Position numbers and translations under genes: made by a program. From Desulfocapsa sp. (GTDB lineage Bacteria; Desulfobacterota; Desulfobulbia; Desulfobulbales; Desulfocapsaceae), in NCBI GenBank assembly GCA_016765495.1, contig JAESPV010000001.1:1-64000 (forward strand): a stretch of 64,000 nucleotides of DNA. The letters run 5' to 3'. The notes under the pieces were generated by a model, which did not search any database, was not told the origin of the DNA, and worked only from the letters and a program-made list of their open reading frames with translations. Positions within the stretch are counted from its first letter, which is position 1, and each line of letters starts with the position of its first letter. Positions 34,268-43,189 of the stretch are shown piece after piece.

Positions 34268-36997
34268 ATGAAGAACATATCATTATCAGATACAGAGTGG
34301 CACCATTTACCGACAGAGGAAACAACCACCCTGCTTACCAGTGATCGAAAAAAGGGACTCACACCTGAGGAGGCAGAGCAGCGCTTCCATCGCTTCGGTG
34401 CCAATGTACTCACCACACAACAGAGTCAGAGTCCCTGGATGCGTTTTCTGCTGCAGTTCCATCAGCCCCTGATCTACATCCTGATTGCAGCCGTGGTCAT
34501 CACTGCGGCATTGCAGGAATGGGTTGACTCGGGGGTTATCCTCGGAGTAGTACTGGTTAATGCAATAATTGGTTATATTCAGGAATCCAAAGCGGAGAGC
34601 GCCCTTGCCGCACTCGCTGAAACCATGGTCGCCGAGGCCACGGTTCTGCGCAATGGCCTGAAAAAACGCATCCCCTCAACGGAGCTTGTTCCCGGCGACA
34701 TTGTCCTGCTTCAGGCCGGTGACAAGGTGCCTGCAGATTTACGACTCCTGAAGATACGCGATCTGCAAGTGGATGAATCCGCCTTAACCGGAGAATCCGT
34801 ACCGGTGGAGAAGGCTGTTGAACCGCTCGATCAGGATACAGCCCTTGCTGAGCGAATAAACATGGCTTATGCTTCCTCCATGGTCACCTACGGTCAAGGC
34901 AGTGGCATTGTAATTGCTACTGGTGATCAGACTGAAATGGGCCGTATCTCCGATCTTATCTCTTCGGCACAGGATCTGGCAACACCTCTCACTCGTAAGA
35001 TTACTCATTTCAGTCATATCCTGCTTTATACCATTCTGGTGCTTGCGACAGTCACCATCGGGGTTGGCGTGCTTCGAGGACAGCCCCTATTTGACATGTT
35101 TATGGCAGCTGTCGCTCTTGCTGTAGGTGCAATTCCTGAAGGATTACCGGCAGCCGTGACCATCACCCTTGCCATCGGTGTTTCCAGAATGGCAAAACGA
35201 AGAGCAATTATCCGCAAACTTCCGGCCGTGGAGACTCTTGGCAGCACAACGGTGATTTGTTCGGACAAGACAGGGACACTCACAGAAAACCAGATGACCG
35301 TGCAGGCAATCATGGCAGGAGGCGTGCATTACGAAGTCAGTGGAGCAGGGTATGCTCCACTTGGACGGATTGTCAGGCAGGATGGCGAAGACGATGCTGT
35401 AAAAGCCATCCCACTCAGTGAATGCCTGCGTGCAGGTCTCCTGTGTAATGATAGTTTGCTCCATGAAAAAGATGGTGGCTGGCATGTGCAGGGCGATCCC
35501 ACAGAGGGGGCATTGCTTGCCGCTGCAGCCAAAGGCGGCATAAACGAAAAGGAGACTGAAGCACAAAGTCCCCGTCTTGATTCAATTCCCTTTGAATCAC
35601 AGCACCAGTATATGGCCACCCTCCATGATACGGGCAACTCCAGACCGCGAATGATCTACATAAAAGGTGCAGTGGAGCAGATTCTTGCCAAATGTACGGC
35701 AGCAATGGATGGTGATGGAAATACGACACAACTCAATAGTAAGAAAATTAATCAGGATGTCTCCAGCATGGCATCAAGAGGCCTGCGTGTACTTGCCTTT
35801 GCCCGCAAAGAAGTCGTTGCAGACACCATAACAATACACCATGAAGACGTAGCAACAGGGCTCACTTTCCTGGGCTTGCAGGGAATGATTGATCCGCCAA
35901 GGAGCGAGGCCGTGACGGCTGTGAAGATCTGCAAAGAGGCAGGGATCAGTATTAAAATGATCACAGGAGATCATCCCGTAACCGCAGCTGCCATTGCCGG
36001 CCAGATAGGCATAGCACCGGCGGTTATCGATGAAACCGAAAAAACAGGAGTGTACACCGGGCAAATGCTTGAAAAACTCTCCGACGAAGAATTAATTACT
36101 GTCGTCGAAGAGACAAGTGTCTTTGCAAGAGCCACTCCCGAGCAGAAAATCCGATTGGTACGAGCACTTCAGGCCAATGGTCATGTGGTGGCCATGACCG
36201 GTGATGGGGTAAATGATGCCCCGGCCCTGAAACAGGCCAATATTGGTGTGGCCATGGGGATCACCGGTACAGATGTCTCAAAGGAGGCCGCTGATATGGT
36301 GCTCACCGATGACAACTTCAGCTCCATTGAGGCAGCAGTTGAGGAAGGTCGCGGCGTGTTTGACAACCTGACTAAGTTTATTGTCTGGACTCTGCCCACC
36401 AACCTCGGAGAAGGCCTGGTTATTCTGACAGCAATTTTTCTCGGCATAACCCTGCCCATACTGCCGGTGCAGATCCTCTGGATCAATATGACAACAGCCG
36501 GTTTTCTGGGCCTGATGCTGGCCTTTGAGCCTAAAGAACCTGGCATTATGCAACGGCGGCCACGTGATCCCGATACTCCTATTCTCACCAGAGAACTGAT
36601 CACCAGGATTTTTCTGGTGGGTACTCTTCTGCTTATCGGCGCTTTTGGTCTTTTCAAATGGGAGCTGACAACAGGTGCCTCCATTGAGCAGGCGCGTACT
36701 GTGGCCGTGAATACCTTTGTCATCATGGAACTTTTTTACCTCTTTAACTGCCGCTCTTTGACAAAATCAATCTTCCAACTGGGAATTTTCACCAATATGT
36801 GGGTCTTTGGCGGGGTTGCAGTTATGCTTTTCACACAATTGCTCTACACCTATCTGCCACTTATGAATCTCTTGTTTCAAAGCGAGGCAATCGGTGCAGA
36901 TTCCTGGCTACGGATTATACTGGCCGGGCTTATTACATATGTGATCGTTGAACTGGAAAAAAAGATACGTGCCAGTCGCTTAACAGAACAATCATGA
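34268..36997 (+). CDS. P2-type cation-transporting ATPase
   Basis: A 909-residue membrane pump with all P-type landmarks: cation ATPase N-terminal domain, actuator motif TGES (174-177), the phosphorylated Asp333 in CSDKTGTLTE, and hinge TGDGVNDAPALKQANIGVAMG. It has about ten membrane segments. The M4 motif PEGLP (290-294) and the M5 Asn and Glu (TNLGEG) match Ca2+-ATPases. The M6 Asp that completes the Ca2+ site in SERCA (NLVTDG) is replaced: here NMTTAG. The transported ion is therefore uncertain (Ca2+, Na+, H+ or another). It is followed by the psiE-like and usp genes at short spacing, forming an operon. Confidence 0.92.
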   Translation: MKNISLSDTEWHHLPTEETTTLLTSDRKKGLTPEEAEQRFHRFGANVLTTQQSQSPWMRFLLQFHQPLIYILIAAVVITAALQEWVDSGVILGVVLVNAIIGYIQESKAESALAALAETMVAEATVLRNGLKKRIPSTELVPGDIVLLQAGDKVPADLRLLKIRDLQVDESALTGESVPVEKAVEPLDQDTALAERINMAYASSMVTYGQGSGIVIATGDQTEMGRISDLISSAQDLATPLTRKITHFSHILLYTILVLATVTIGVGVLRGQPLFDMFMAAVALAVGAIPEGLPAAVTITLAIGVSRMAKRRAIIRKLPAVETLGSTTVICSDKTGTLTENQMTVQAIMAGGVHYEVSGAGYAPLGRIVRQDGEDDAVKAIPLSECLRAGLLCNDSLLHEKDGGWHVQGDPTEGALLAAAAKGGINEKETEAQSPRLDSIPFESQHQYMATLHDTGNSRPRMIYIKGAVEQILAKCTAAMDGDGNTTQLNSKKINQDVSSMASRGLRVLAFARKEVVADTITIHHEDVATGLTFLGLQGMIDPPRSEAVTAVKICKEAGISIKMITGDHPVTAAAIAGQIGIAPAVIDETEKTGVYTGQMLEKLSDEELITVVEETSVFARATPEQKIRLVRALQANGHVVAMTGDGVNDAPALKQANIGVAMGITGTDVSKEAADMVLTDDNFSSIEAAVEEGRGVFDNLTKFIVWTLPTNLGEGLVILTAIFLGITLPILPVQILWINMTTAGFLGLMLAFEPKEPGIMQRRPRDPDTPILTRELITRIFLVGTLLLIGAFGLFKWELTTGASIEQARTVAVNTFVIMELFYLFNCRSLTKSIFQLGIFTNMWVFGGVAVMLFTQLLYTYLPLMNLLFQSEAIGADSWLRIILAGLITYVIVELEKKIRASRLTEQS

Positions 36998-37027
36998 ACC
37001 GTTGTACAGAAAAACCAGGAGAAGGGC

Positions 37028-37498
37028 ATGGATGATTTATCAAACCCGAAAGAACCACTTGTCCAGATAATACGGAATACTGTCCATATGGCGGTTAGGG
37101 CACTGGCCATATTGATGACTATTGTCATCCTCTGGGGCGTTGCTGATGTCGTTATGGTACTGTATCAAAGACTGATGACACCACCTTTTATGATGTTAAC
37201 TATCTCCGATATGCTTAGTCTTTTCGGTGCCTTTATGGCGGTGTTAATTGCCATCGAAATCCTCATTAACATCATCATCTATCTGCGGGATGATGTTATC
37301 CATGTGAGGATCGTCATGGCAACAGCATTGATGGCCATTACCAGAAAGGTTATTATTATGGATTTCACCACGATTACAGCCGACTATATGCTGGCCGTGG
37401 CAGCAGTAGTTTTTGCCATGAGCATAGGCTACTGGCTGGTGGTGATAAAAGATACGTCAAATGGCAATCCAGAACAATCTGTGGAGTATAGATTATGA
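37028..37498 (+). CDS. psiE: PsiE-family membrane protein
   Basis: A 156-residue integral membrane protein with four predicted helices (about 22-48, 60-85, 95-110, 118-140). The pattern of a long amphipathic start, LLSLFGAFMAVLIAIEILINI and RKVIIMDF is typical of phosphate-starvation-inducible PsiE proteins, whose biochemical role is unknown. A ribosome site AGGAGAAGG precedes the ATG. Its stop overlaps the Usp start by four bases (ATGA), giving translational coupling. Lies 30 bp after the ATPase gene. Confidence 0.8.
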   Translation: MDDLSNPKEPLVQIIRNTVHMAVRALAILMTIVILWGVADVVMVLYQRLMTPPFMMLTISDMLSLFGAFMAVLIAIEILINIIIYLRDDVIHVRIVMATALMAITRKVIIMDFTTITADYMLAVAAVVFAMSIGYWLVVIKDTSNGNPEQSVEYRL

Positions 37499-38424
37499 AA
37501 GAGTTTAAAAATATCCTGTTGGTTCATGACAACACTGAGTCCGGACAATTCACCCTCAGTAACGCCATCGATCTGGCAAGTCGAAACCAGGCCCAGTTGA
37601 CTGTAATCCAGGTAATAGACCAGATTCCACACGATTATCGCATGTTGATTACATCAGTTACCAGTGAAGAAATAATGAATCTGGCAATCAAGGAGCAGAC
37701 CTTGCTCCTTGAAAAAGCTGTTGCACATTTTCCGAAGACTCCCAACATAAAATGTAAAGTAATTGTGGGCAGGGAGTTCATTGAAATTATAAAAGAAGTG
37801 CTGCAGAACAAACGTGACCTGGTGATCAAGACCGCCCGTGGCATGGGCGGGACCCTCGGCATGCTGTTTGGTTCCACAGCCATGCATCTGCTGCGGAAAT
37901 GTCCCTGTCCGGTGTGGTTGATAAAACCAGGCCAGGGGCAGCAGTTTCACCGGATCATGGCTGCAGTGGACGTGGTTCCGCTGGATAGCAGTGGAACAGC
38001 CCTGAATACTAAAATCATGGAACTGGCGACTGCTCTTGCCCGCGTGGACAATGGCAAACTTCACACCGTACATGCCTGGGACTGGACATCACCTGACACA
38101 CAACTCCATACACACGAGGGTCCTGTCAACATTCTTGACCGAATCAAAGAAATGCGCACTGGATGGATGGAGGATCTGCTTGGAAAGTGTGATTTACAAC
38201 ACCTTGCGCATCAGGAGTTTGTCGTGCAGGGCAATACCGCTGAGGTCATTCTTGAACATGCAGAGCAGCATCAGATCGACCTTGTTGTGATGGGTACGCT
38301 CTGCCGTACAGGAATTTCCGGTTTTTTTATCGGCAATACTGCTGAAAAGATACTGCACCGGATGAAGTGCTCCGTATTGGCGGTTAAACCCGATGGGTTT
38401 ATCAGCCCTGTACTGCCTGATTAA
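37495..38424 (+). CDS. Tandem universal stress protein
   Basis: A 309-residue cytoplasmic protein with two UspA domains (about 1-142 and 150-300), like UspE. The ATP-binding loop is seen in both: GMGGTLGMLFGSTAMHLLRKCPCPVW in the first and GTLCRTGISGFFIGNTAEKILHRMKCSVLAVKP in the second (G-x2-G-x9-G type, the second modified). It is the last gene of the ATPase-psiE-usp group. Tandem Usp proteins bind nucleotides and modulate stress physiology. The 191-bp gap after it holds stem-loops. Confidence 0.9.
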   Translation: MKEFKNILLVHDNTESGQFTLSNAIDLASRNQAQLTVIQVIDQIPHDYRMLITSVTSEEIMNLAIKEQTLLLEKAVAHFPKTPNIKCKVIVGREFIEIIKEVLQNKRDLVIKTARGMGGTLGMLFGSTAMHLLRKCPCPVWLIKPGQGQQFHRIMAAVDVVPLDSSGTALNTKIMELATALARVDNGKLHTVHAWDWTSPDTQLHTHEGPVNILDRIKEMRTGWMEDLLGKCDLQHLAHQEFVVQGNTAEVILEHAEQHQIDLVVMGTLCRTGISGFFIGNTAEKILHRMKCSVLAVKPDGFISPVLPD

Positions 38425-38538
38425 AAAAATCGCTTTGGGGAAGAATTAAACCGAGGCAATCACATGGATGGTACCTGGTACGGTCAGGAAATCCGTCTTT
38501 GTGGTTTTCAAGTAAACCATTTGGCAAAGCTCAAACAT

Positions 38539-38574
38539 CCTCGGCCCAACCTTTTGTTGAGCTTGGGCTTGAGG
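38539..38574 (+). terminator. Stem-loop between the Usp and ion channel genes
   Basis: CCTC and GCCCAA (38539-38549) pair with TTGGGC and GAGG (38563-38574), with an alternative inner stem CAAC/GTTG. No T tract follows. It may separate the two operons or be a processing signal. Confidence 0.4.
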
Positions 38575-38615
38575 GTGCCTGAAATTATAAAATAAACACT
38601 TTTACAACAACTATA

Positions 38616-39437
38616 ATGCAAACGGCAAGAATACAACAAAAGTTTAATAAACTGCGCAGTAACAAGATGTTTGAGTTTTTTGTTATTGGTATTATTATTT
38701 TCTCAGCACTGATTATTGGTGCAAAGACCTATAACATCCCCCCCGCTCTTCTCCAAGTTGTATATCTGCTCGACTGGTTCGTTACCTTCTTCTTTCTGAC
38801 AGAAATAACCATTCGTTTTCTGGGTGAAGAGAAGAAGAAGGATTTTTTTAAAAAGGGCTGGAATATTTTTGATACTTTGATTGTTACTATCAGTCTGGTT
38901 CCAGTGCAGGACAGTGAGCTGGCAGTCATTGGTCGTTTAATCCGGATTTTTCGTGTTCTGCGGATGGTTTCCATTATTCCCGAGATGCGACTGCTGCTAA
39001 ATTCACTGCTCATGGCACTGCCTCAGCTCGGCTACATTGTGGGTCTGATGTTTATTATTTTTTATATCTATGCTGCTGTCGGAAGTACCTTTTTTGCTGC
39101 TATTAACCCGGAACTGTGGGGGGATATCTCCATTTCGCTGCTAACTCTGTTCCGGGTTATGACCTTTGAAGACTGGACCGATGTCATGTATGAAACCATG
39201 AAGGTCTATCCTTTGTCCTGGACCTATTATCTGAGTTTCATCTTTTTCACAGCCTTCGCCTTTTTAAACATGGTCATAGGCGTTGTTGTGAACGTCCTCA
39301 ATGAGGAAAGTGACAAGATCAAAAAGGAGAAAGAACAGGATTTGCAACAGGTCAGCCTGGAAGACCTCGACAACAAGCTAGAGGAACTCAAGAGGCTGAT
39401 TTTACTGAGGGAATCCCCTACAAAAAGGGACACATAA
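38616..39437 (+). CDS. Voltage-gated cation channel, BacNav/CaV-like single-domain
   Basis: A 273-residue six-helix channel subunit that should assemble as a tetramer. S4 carries four arginines at every third position (R107, R110, R113, R116), the voltage-sensor pattern. The pore loop filter is TFEDWTD (183-189); NaChBac has LESWAS, and the acidic E-D-W-T-D form resembles CaV domain I and the engineered Ca-selective NavAb. S6 is followed by a heptad-like C-terminal helix (~228-265), as in BacNav channels. The stop codon shares one base with the start of the histidine kinase gene (TAATG), so the two are coupled. Ca2+ or mixed Na+/Ca2+ permeation is inferred from the filter. Confidence 0.9.
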   Translation: MQTARIQQKFNKLRSNKMFEFFVIGIIIFSALIIGAKTYNIPPALLQVVYLLDWFVTFFFLTEITIRFLGEEKKKDFFKKGWNIFDTLIVTISLVPVQDSELAVIGRLIRIFRVLRMVSIIPEMRLLLNSLLMALPQLGYIVGLMFIIFYIYAAVGSTFFAAINPELWGDISISLLTLFRVMTFEDWTDVMYETMKVYPLSWTYYLSFIFFTAFAFLNMVIGVVVNVLNEESDKIKKEKEQDLQQVSLEDLDNKLEELKRLILLRESPTKRDT

Positions 39438-40480
39438 TGCATACTATCCATATCACACTGAAACAGAAATGGGCACTGCTTGCTTTCCTGGTAGTAGGAA
39501 TCACGATGCTTCATTACAGTACGGAGCAGAGCAGCTATTATTTTCGGGTATTTTACAGCGAGCTCTACTTCCTGCCAATTGTGCTGGCCGCTTTCTGGTT
39601 TGGTTTACGTGGAGCTCTGTCTGCCTCTATTACGATCAGCGCATTTTACCTGCCCTTTATTTTCTGGCACTGGCAGGGTTTTTCCGCAGCAGATCTCGAT
39701 AGTATATTATCCCTTTTCCTTTACAACGGCCTGGCTCTACTCACCGGTGCCTTAAAAGACAGAGAAACAGCCTCCCGGAAAACGATGATAGAGGCCGGGA
39801 GTCTTGCGGTCATGGGCAGATCCCTTGCCGCAGCAGCACATGACATGAGATCACCCCTGATACTTATTGGCGGTTTTGCCAGGCGTATTTTAAAAAAAAT
39901 GGATGAGAGTGACCCTGCCTGCCAGAAACTGAATTGTATTATACAGGAAACCGAAAAGATGGAACGGATGACCGCAGATATGCTCGACTTCTCCAAGCCC
40001 CTGAATTTGAAGCTCACAAAGGGGAACATGGATACAATTATCCGGAGCTCTCTGGCTAAGGTAAGGGAACTGTCCAAAAGGAAAAATGTATCTGTCACAT
40101 ACCACCCCAGCCCCGAAGCACCAGATATCAAATTTGACACCATGCGTTTTGAACAGGTACTGGTTAACCTTATACAAAATGCTATTGAAGCCTCTCCCGA
40201 GGGAGGTTCGGTAACCGTTACAATTCCATTTTCATCACCCACAAACCTGATTCTTGATGTTGCTGATAATGGCAGCGGCATACCACTTGCTAAAAGACAA
40301 CAGGTCTTTGACCCATTCTTTACCACTAAAAAAGAGGGAACCGGTCTTGGTCTGCCAATTGTGAAAAAGATTGTCGACGCCCACGGTTGGTCACTGGAGA
40401 TTCTGGATAATGGGAGTGGCGGAACTCTATTCAGAATGAACCTGACAGAGGACAATACCAGTGATCACCTACATAACTGA
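39437..40480 (+). CDS. Membrane sensor histidine kinase
   Basis: A 347-residue sensor kinase. About four N-terminal membrane helices lie in residues 10-108 with almost no extracytoplasmic loop, so it likely senses something in or through the membrane. HisKA has phospho-acceptor His135 (AAAAHDMRSP), and the ATPase domain has LVNLIQNAIEASPEGG, DNGSGIPLAKRQQVFDPFFTT and GTGLGLPIVKK. The gene starts inside the stop codon of the channel gene, and its last 20 bp overlap the diguanylate cyclase gene. No receiver gene is directly adjacent; the partner could be elsewhere. Sensing of channel-driven ion flux or membrane potential is inference. Confidence 0.9.
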   Translation: MHTIHITLKQKWALLAFLVVGITMLHYSTEQSSYYFRVFYSELYFLPIVLAAFWFGLRGALSASITISAFYLPFIFWHWQGFSAADLDSILSLFLYNGLALLTGALKDRETASRKTMIEAGSLAVMGRSLAAAAHDMRSPLILIGGFARRILKKMDESDPACQKLNCIIQETEKMERMTADMLDFSKPLNLKLTKGNMDTIIRSSLAKVRELSKRKNVSVTYHPSPEAPDIKFDTMRFEQVLVNLIQNAIEASPEGGSVTVTIPFSSPTNLILDVADNGSGIPLAKRQQVFDPFFTTKKEGTGLGLPIVKKIVDAHGWSLEILDNGSGGTLFRMNLTEDNTSDHLHN

Positions 40481-41288
40481 GTTGATAACAGGAAACTACC
40501 AGCCACCTACAGAGACTCCGGCATCTGCAAAACATCCGAACCGCAACAAACGTATTGTACAATTTATCCTGTTTGGCATGGTCATTGATCTGCTGCTTAT
40601 CTTGGCTGAATTAGCCGCCGGGGTATCCCCTCTGGAAAATATAACTCGGCATCCCTGGCTTTATGGCTATATCTTTCTGATCACAGTGGGAGCATTTGCA
40701 TTCTTTGGGGCAATGGTCGGTTCCAAAGAGGATCAACTGGAAAAGCTTGCCCTGCGTGACCCTCTCACCGGTCTCTTTAATTCCCGTTATCTGTGGGCCC
40801 GTATGGGGGAGCAGTGGGCCACCGGGAAGCGGGAAAAGATAGACAGCTCACTGATCCTCTTTGACCTGGATTTTTTCAAACGGGTGAATGACAGGTATGG
40901 ACATCCTGTGGGTGACGAACTGCTCAAGCATATTGGAAAGATTCTGCAGCATGCTGCCCGAAGAAGTGATGTGGTGTCCCGGATAGGTGGAGAGGAGTTT
41001 GTCTTTTTTCTGCCAAACACTTCTGCGACTGCGGCTGCAGCCATTGCAGAGCGTATTCGTGATACGATCTGCAGGACACCGCTTATTACAGACAAAAAGC
41101 ACCGAATCAGTATTACAATTTCAGCAGGTGTTGCCAGCACAAACGACTATGCCAGCACCACTCCCAGGACGCTTTACGCGGAGGCTGACAAGGCACTCTA
41201 CCTTGCTAAAAAACATGGAAGAAATCGGGTAATTACCAGCAAGCCTCCTGAGAAGGACGTTCATGGAAACATAGAGACAAGAGCGTAG
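40461..41288 (+). CDS. Membrane diguanylate cyclase
   Basis: A 275-residue GGDEF protein with two membrane helices (about 32-53 and 66-86) and a short periplasmic loop. The cyclase domain is intact: DPLTGLFNSRY, FDLDFFKRVNDRYGHPVGDELL, the active site GGEEF (176-180), and an inhibitory site RRSD (167-170). It makes c-di-GMP. The start is GTG at 40461, inside the last codons of the kinase gene, with GAGG upstream. The tight overlap channel-kinase-cyclase implies a single co-regulated signalling unit. Confidence 0.9.
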   Translation: MITYITELITGNYQPPTETPASAKHPNRNKRIVQFILFGMVIDLLLILAELAAGVSPLENITRHPWLYGYIFLITVGAFAFFGAMVGSKEDQLEKLALRDPLTGLFNSRYLWARMGEQWATGKREKIDSSLILFDLDFFKRVNDRYGHPVGDELLKHIGKILQHAARRSDVVSRIGGEEFVFFLPNTSATAAAAIAERIRDTICRTPLITDKKHRISITISAGVASTNDYASTTPRTLYAEADKALYLAKKHGRNRVITSKPPEKDVHGNIETRA

Positions 41289-41328
41289 GTAAACCACAAT
41301 CGTTATTAATAACCTCACAGGAGAAAAT

Positions 41329-41874
41329 ATGGAACAGTACTGCAAATCAGCCACAATCCCTTTCACAGGGACAATACTCTTTCTATTCTTCATGTTCTCG
41401 AGTTTCCAGGCCCTTGCCTCAGATAATGACACCATCCGCCAGCGTATTCTGGATCAGGTGACAGAACAGGCAACTCTTGGCTCAAGTAGGGTTACAATTT
41501 ATGTTGAGGATGGATTTGTTCTACTCACCGGTAGCGTTCATCGTTACCTGCACAAAATGACTATTGAGAAAATTGCCTGGAAGACAACGGGTGTCACTGA
41601 GGTGGAAAATGAAATTTGGGTTAAAGCTCTGTTCCCCCTTAGCGACACGCTCATCAAGAAAAAAGTACGCATGATCCTGATGGATTGTGAGTGCTTTCAC
41701 GGTGGGAATCATCTTGTACAGGTGGCCGCAGGAGCTGTTTCGGTGACTGGGGTCTTTTTCCACCCCCGTGATGTGCAGCTTCTCAAACGGAAAATTGCGG
41801 AAATTGAGGGGGTTGTTGCCATAAAAATTCGTGCCACAGCCCTCCTCGCAAAAGAGACGGTATCATCTGAATAA
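41329..41874 (+). CDS. Periplasmic BON-domain protein
   Basis: A 181-residue exported protein. A signal peptide (cleavage after FQALA, about residue 27) precedes two BON domains: residues ~33-95 (VTIYVEDGFVLLTGSVHRYLHKMTIEKIAWKTTGVTEVENEI) and ~98-170, the second degenerate. BON domains bind phospholipid or the envelope and appear in osmotic-shock proteins such as OsmY. It lies 40 bp after the cyclase gene and precedes XpaC/TelA. A role in envelope stress is likely. Confidence 0.82.
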   Translation: MEQYCKSATIPFTGTILFLFFMFSSFQALASDNDTIRQRILDQVTEQATLGSSRVTIYVEDGFVLLTGSVHRYLHKMTIEKIAWKTTGVTEVENEIWVKALFPLSDTLIKKKVRMILMDCECFHGGNHLVQVAAGAVSVTGVFFHPRDVQLLKRKIAEIEGVVAIKIRATALLAKETVSSE

Positions 41875-42095
41875 CCGTTATGATGAAAGGCAATTCGGCA
41901 CTCGCTTCTTTGCTTGCACCCAAGATCCGTTCAAAAAAAAGTTCGTCGTTTCAGGAAAACAATATGTTGCAGATTCCAACAATTTTGGGATGACAAAACC
42001 GCCACCAAAGCAGTTGGCGATTTCATGAAAACTGATTAGGATATGTCTATGCAAATAGTCCCCGACAGGTCTAAAATTTTCAGAGGTAAATAAAC

Positions 42096-42185
42096 ATGCC
42101 AAAAGTGTTACGTAAATTGATCGGATTGACTCTGCTGTTTGCCACCATTGGTGTGGCAGCCTGGCAGGCTCTATTTGCGCTCTGA
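42096..42185 (+). CDS. Possible 29-residue single-helix membrane peptide
   Basis: A short frame (MPKVLRKLIG then a hydrophobic stretch LTLLFATIGVAAWQALFAL) with CAGAGG about 12 bases upstream. Its stop lies two bases before the XpaC-like start. The basic N-terminus plus hydrophobic core is the form of a small inner-membrane protein. Conservation is unknown. Confidence 0.45.
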   Translation: MPKVLRKLIGLTLLFATIGVAAWQALFAL

Positions 42186-42187
42186 TC

Positions 42188-43162
42188 ATGGGAAAGCCAA
42201 CCCAGCCCGACTGGCCACAGGTGCTCAAGTCACTGTTAAGCGAAGGGACGGAACTTGCTGCCCGCTGGCTGCCAAAAGGTGCAATAAAAATTGAGCAACA
42301 GATTCGACTAAGAGCAGAAGAACTTCAAGAGCTTCAACAGCGCAGAAAAAAGGCAGCGGCTCTCAGACCGCGTAAATCCCGTCTGCTCTGGCTGCTGCCC
42401 CTGCCCTTAATACCTGCAACAGCCATTGCCCTTGCCGTCGGGAATTTTGCAGCCTTTGCCGCTAATGCCAGTGCTTATGGATTATTCCTCGCAGGTGCCA
42501 TGCTGACCCGCAGAGGTTTCAAACAGGAAGTAAGCCATGGACAACAGAAATTCCTGACCACCGGCCGCAGGCCATACAAGACCATGGGCGGTCTGGCTGT
42601 TGCGCTGGCTACAGCCCTGACGGCCGGGACAGGTGCCGGACACTCAATACCCATAGCACTTGCTTTTGGAGGAGGAGCATTTGGCGCCTTTGTCCTGCTC
42701 TATGGTCTTGATCCGCGCCTGCAACAGGTGGTAGCGGAGAAAGGTAACACCAATATCCAGCGTGTCACCTTAGCATTACAGGAAGCAGAACAGAAGATCC
42801 TCACCATCGAAGAGGCTGCGTCCCGTATCAACCAACCTGAATTGAACAGACGCCTTATCCGCATCATTGCATTGGCACGGGGAATTCTTACTGAGATCGC
42901 CCGTGACCCTGATGATATGCGTCGCGCACGAAAATTTCTCACCACCTATCTTGATGGTACCCAAAGGGTGGTCATCGGGTATGCAGACACACCTGCCAGC
43001 AACCGGGTACAAACGCTTGAGGAAAATTTTAGCCGCGTGCTGGTGACCATTGAAGAGGTGTTCGGACAGCAGCACCAGAGACTGCTTGAGAACGACCTTC
43101 GTGATCTTGACGTGAATATGGAAGTACTTGAAAACCAGCTGAAACGTGAAGGTCTTAATTGA
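42188..43162 (+). CDS. xpaC: XpaC-like membrane protein (5-bromo-4-chloroindolyl phosphate hydrolysis family)
   Basis: A 324-residue protein. It has a basic N-terminal helix, two close hydrophobic regions (~66-105, LLWLLPLPLIPATAIALAVGNFAAFA; and ~130-172 with GGLAVALATALTAGTGAGH), then a soluble helical domain (175-324) rich in Gln and Glu with LARGILTEIARDPDDMRRARKFLTTYLDGT. XpaC domains usually sit next to TelA genes, as here (27 bp apart). The biochemical function is unknown; the phosphatase name is historical. A link with membrane-active stress or anion toxicity is inferred from the partner. Confidence 0.8.
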   Translation: MGKPTQPDWPQVLKSLLSEGTELAARWLPKGAIKIEQQIRLRAEELQELQQRRKKAAALRPRKSRLLWLLPLPLIPATAIALAVGNFAAFAANASAYGLFLAGAMLTRRGFKQEVSHGQQKFLTTGRRPYKTMGGLAVALATALTAGTGAGHSIPIALAFGGGAFGAFVLLYGLDPRLQQVVAEKGNTNIQRVTLALQEAEQKILTIEEAASRINQPELNRRLIRIIALARGILTEIARDPDDMRRARKFLTTYLDGTQRVVIGYADTPASNRVQTLEENFSRVLVTIEEVFGQQHQRLLENDLRDLDVNMEVLENQLKREGLN

Positions 43163-43189
43163 GGCGCACCTGTCAAAGGAAGATAAACC

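Noticed and set aside
41880-41991. 36-codon plus-strand frame after the BON gene
   Set aside because: No ribosome site or hydrophobic pattern, and it is too short to support alone.
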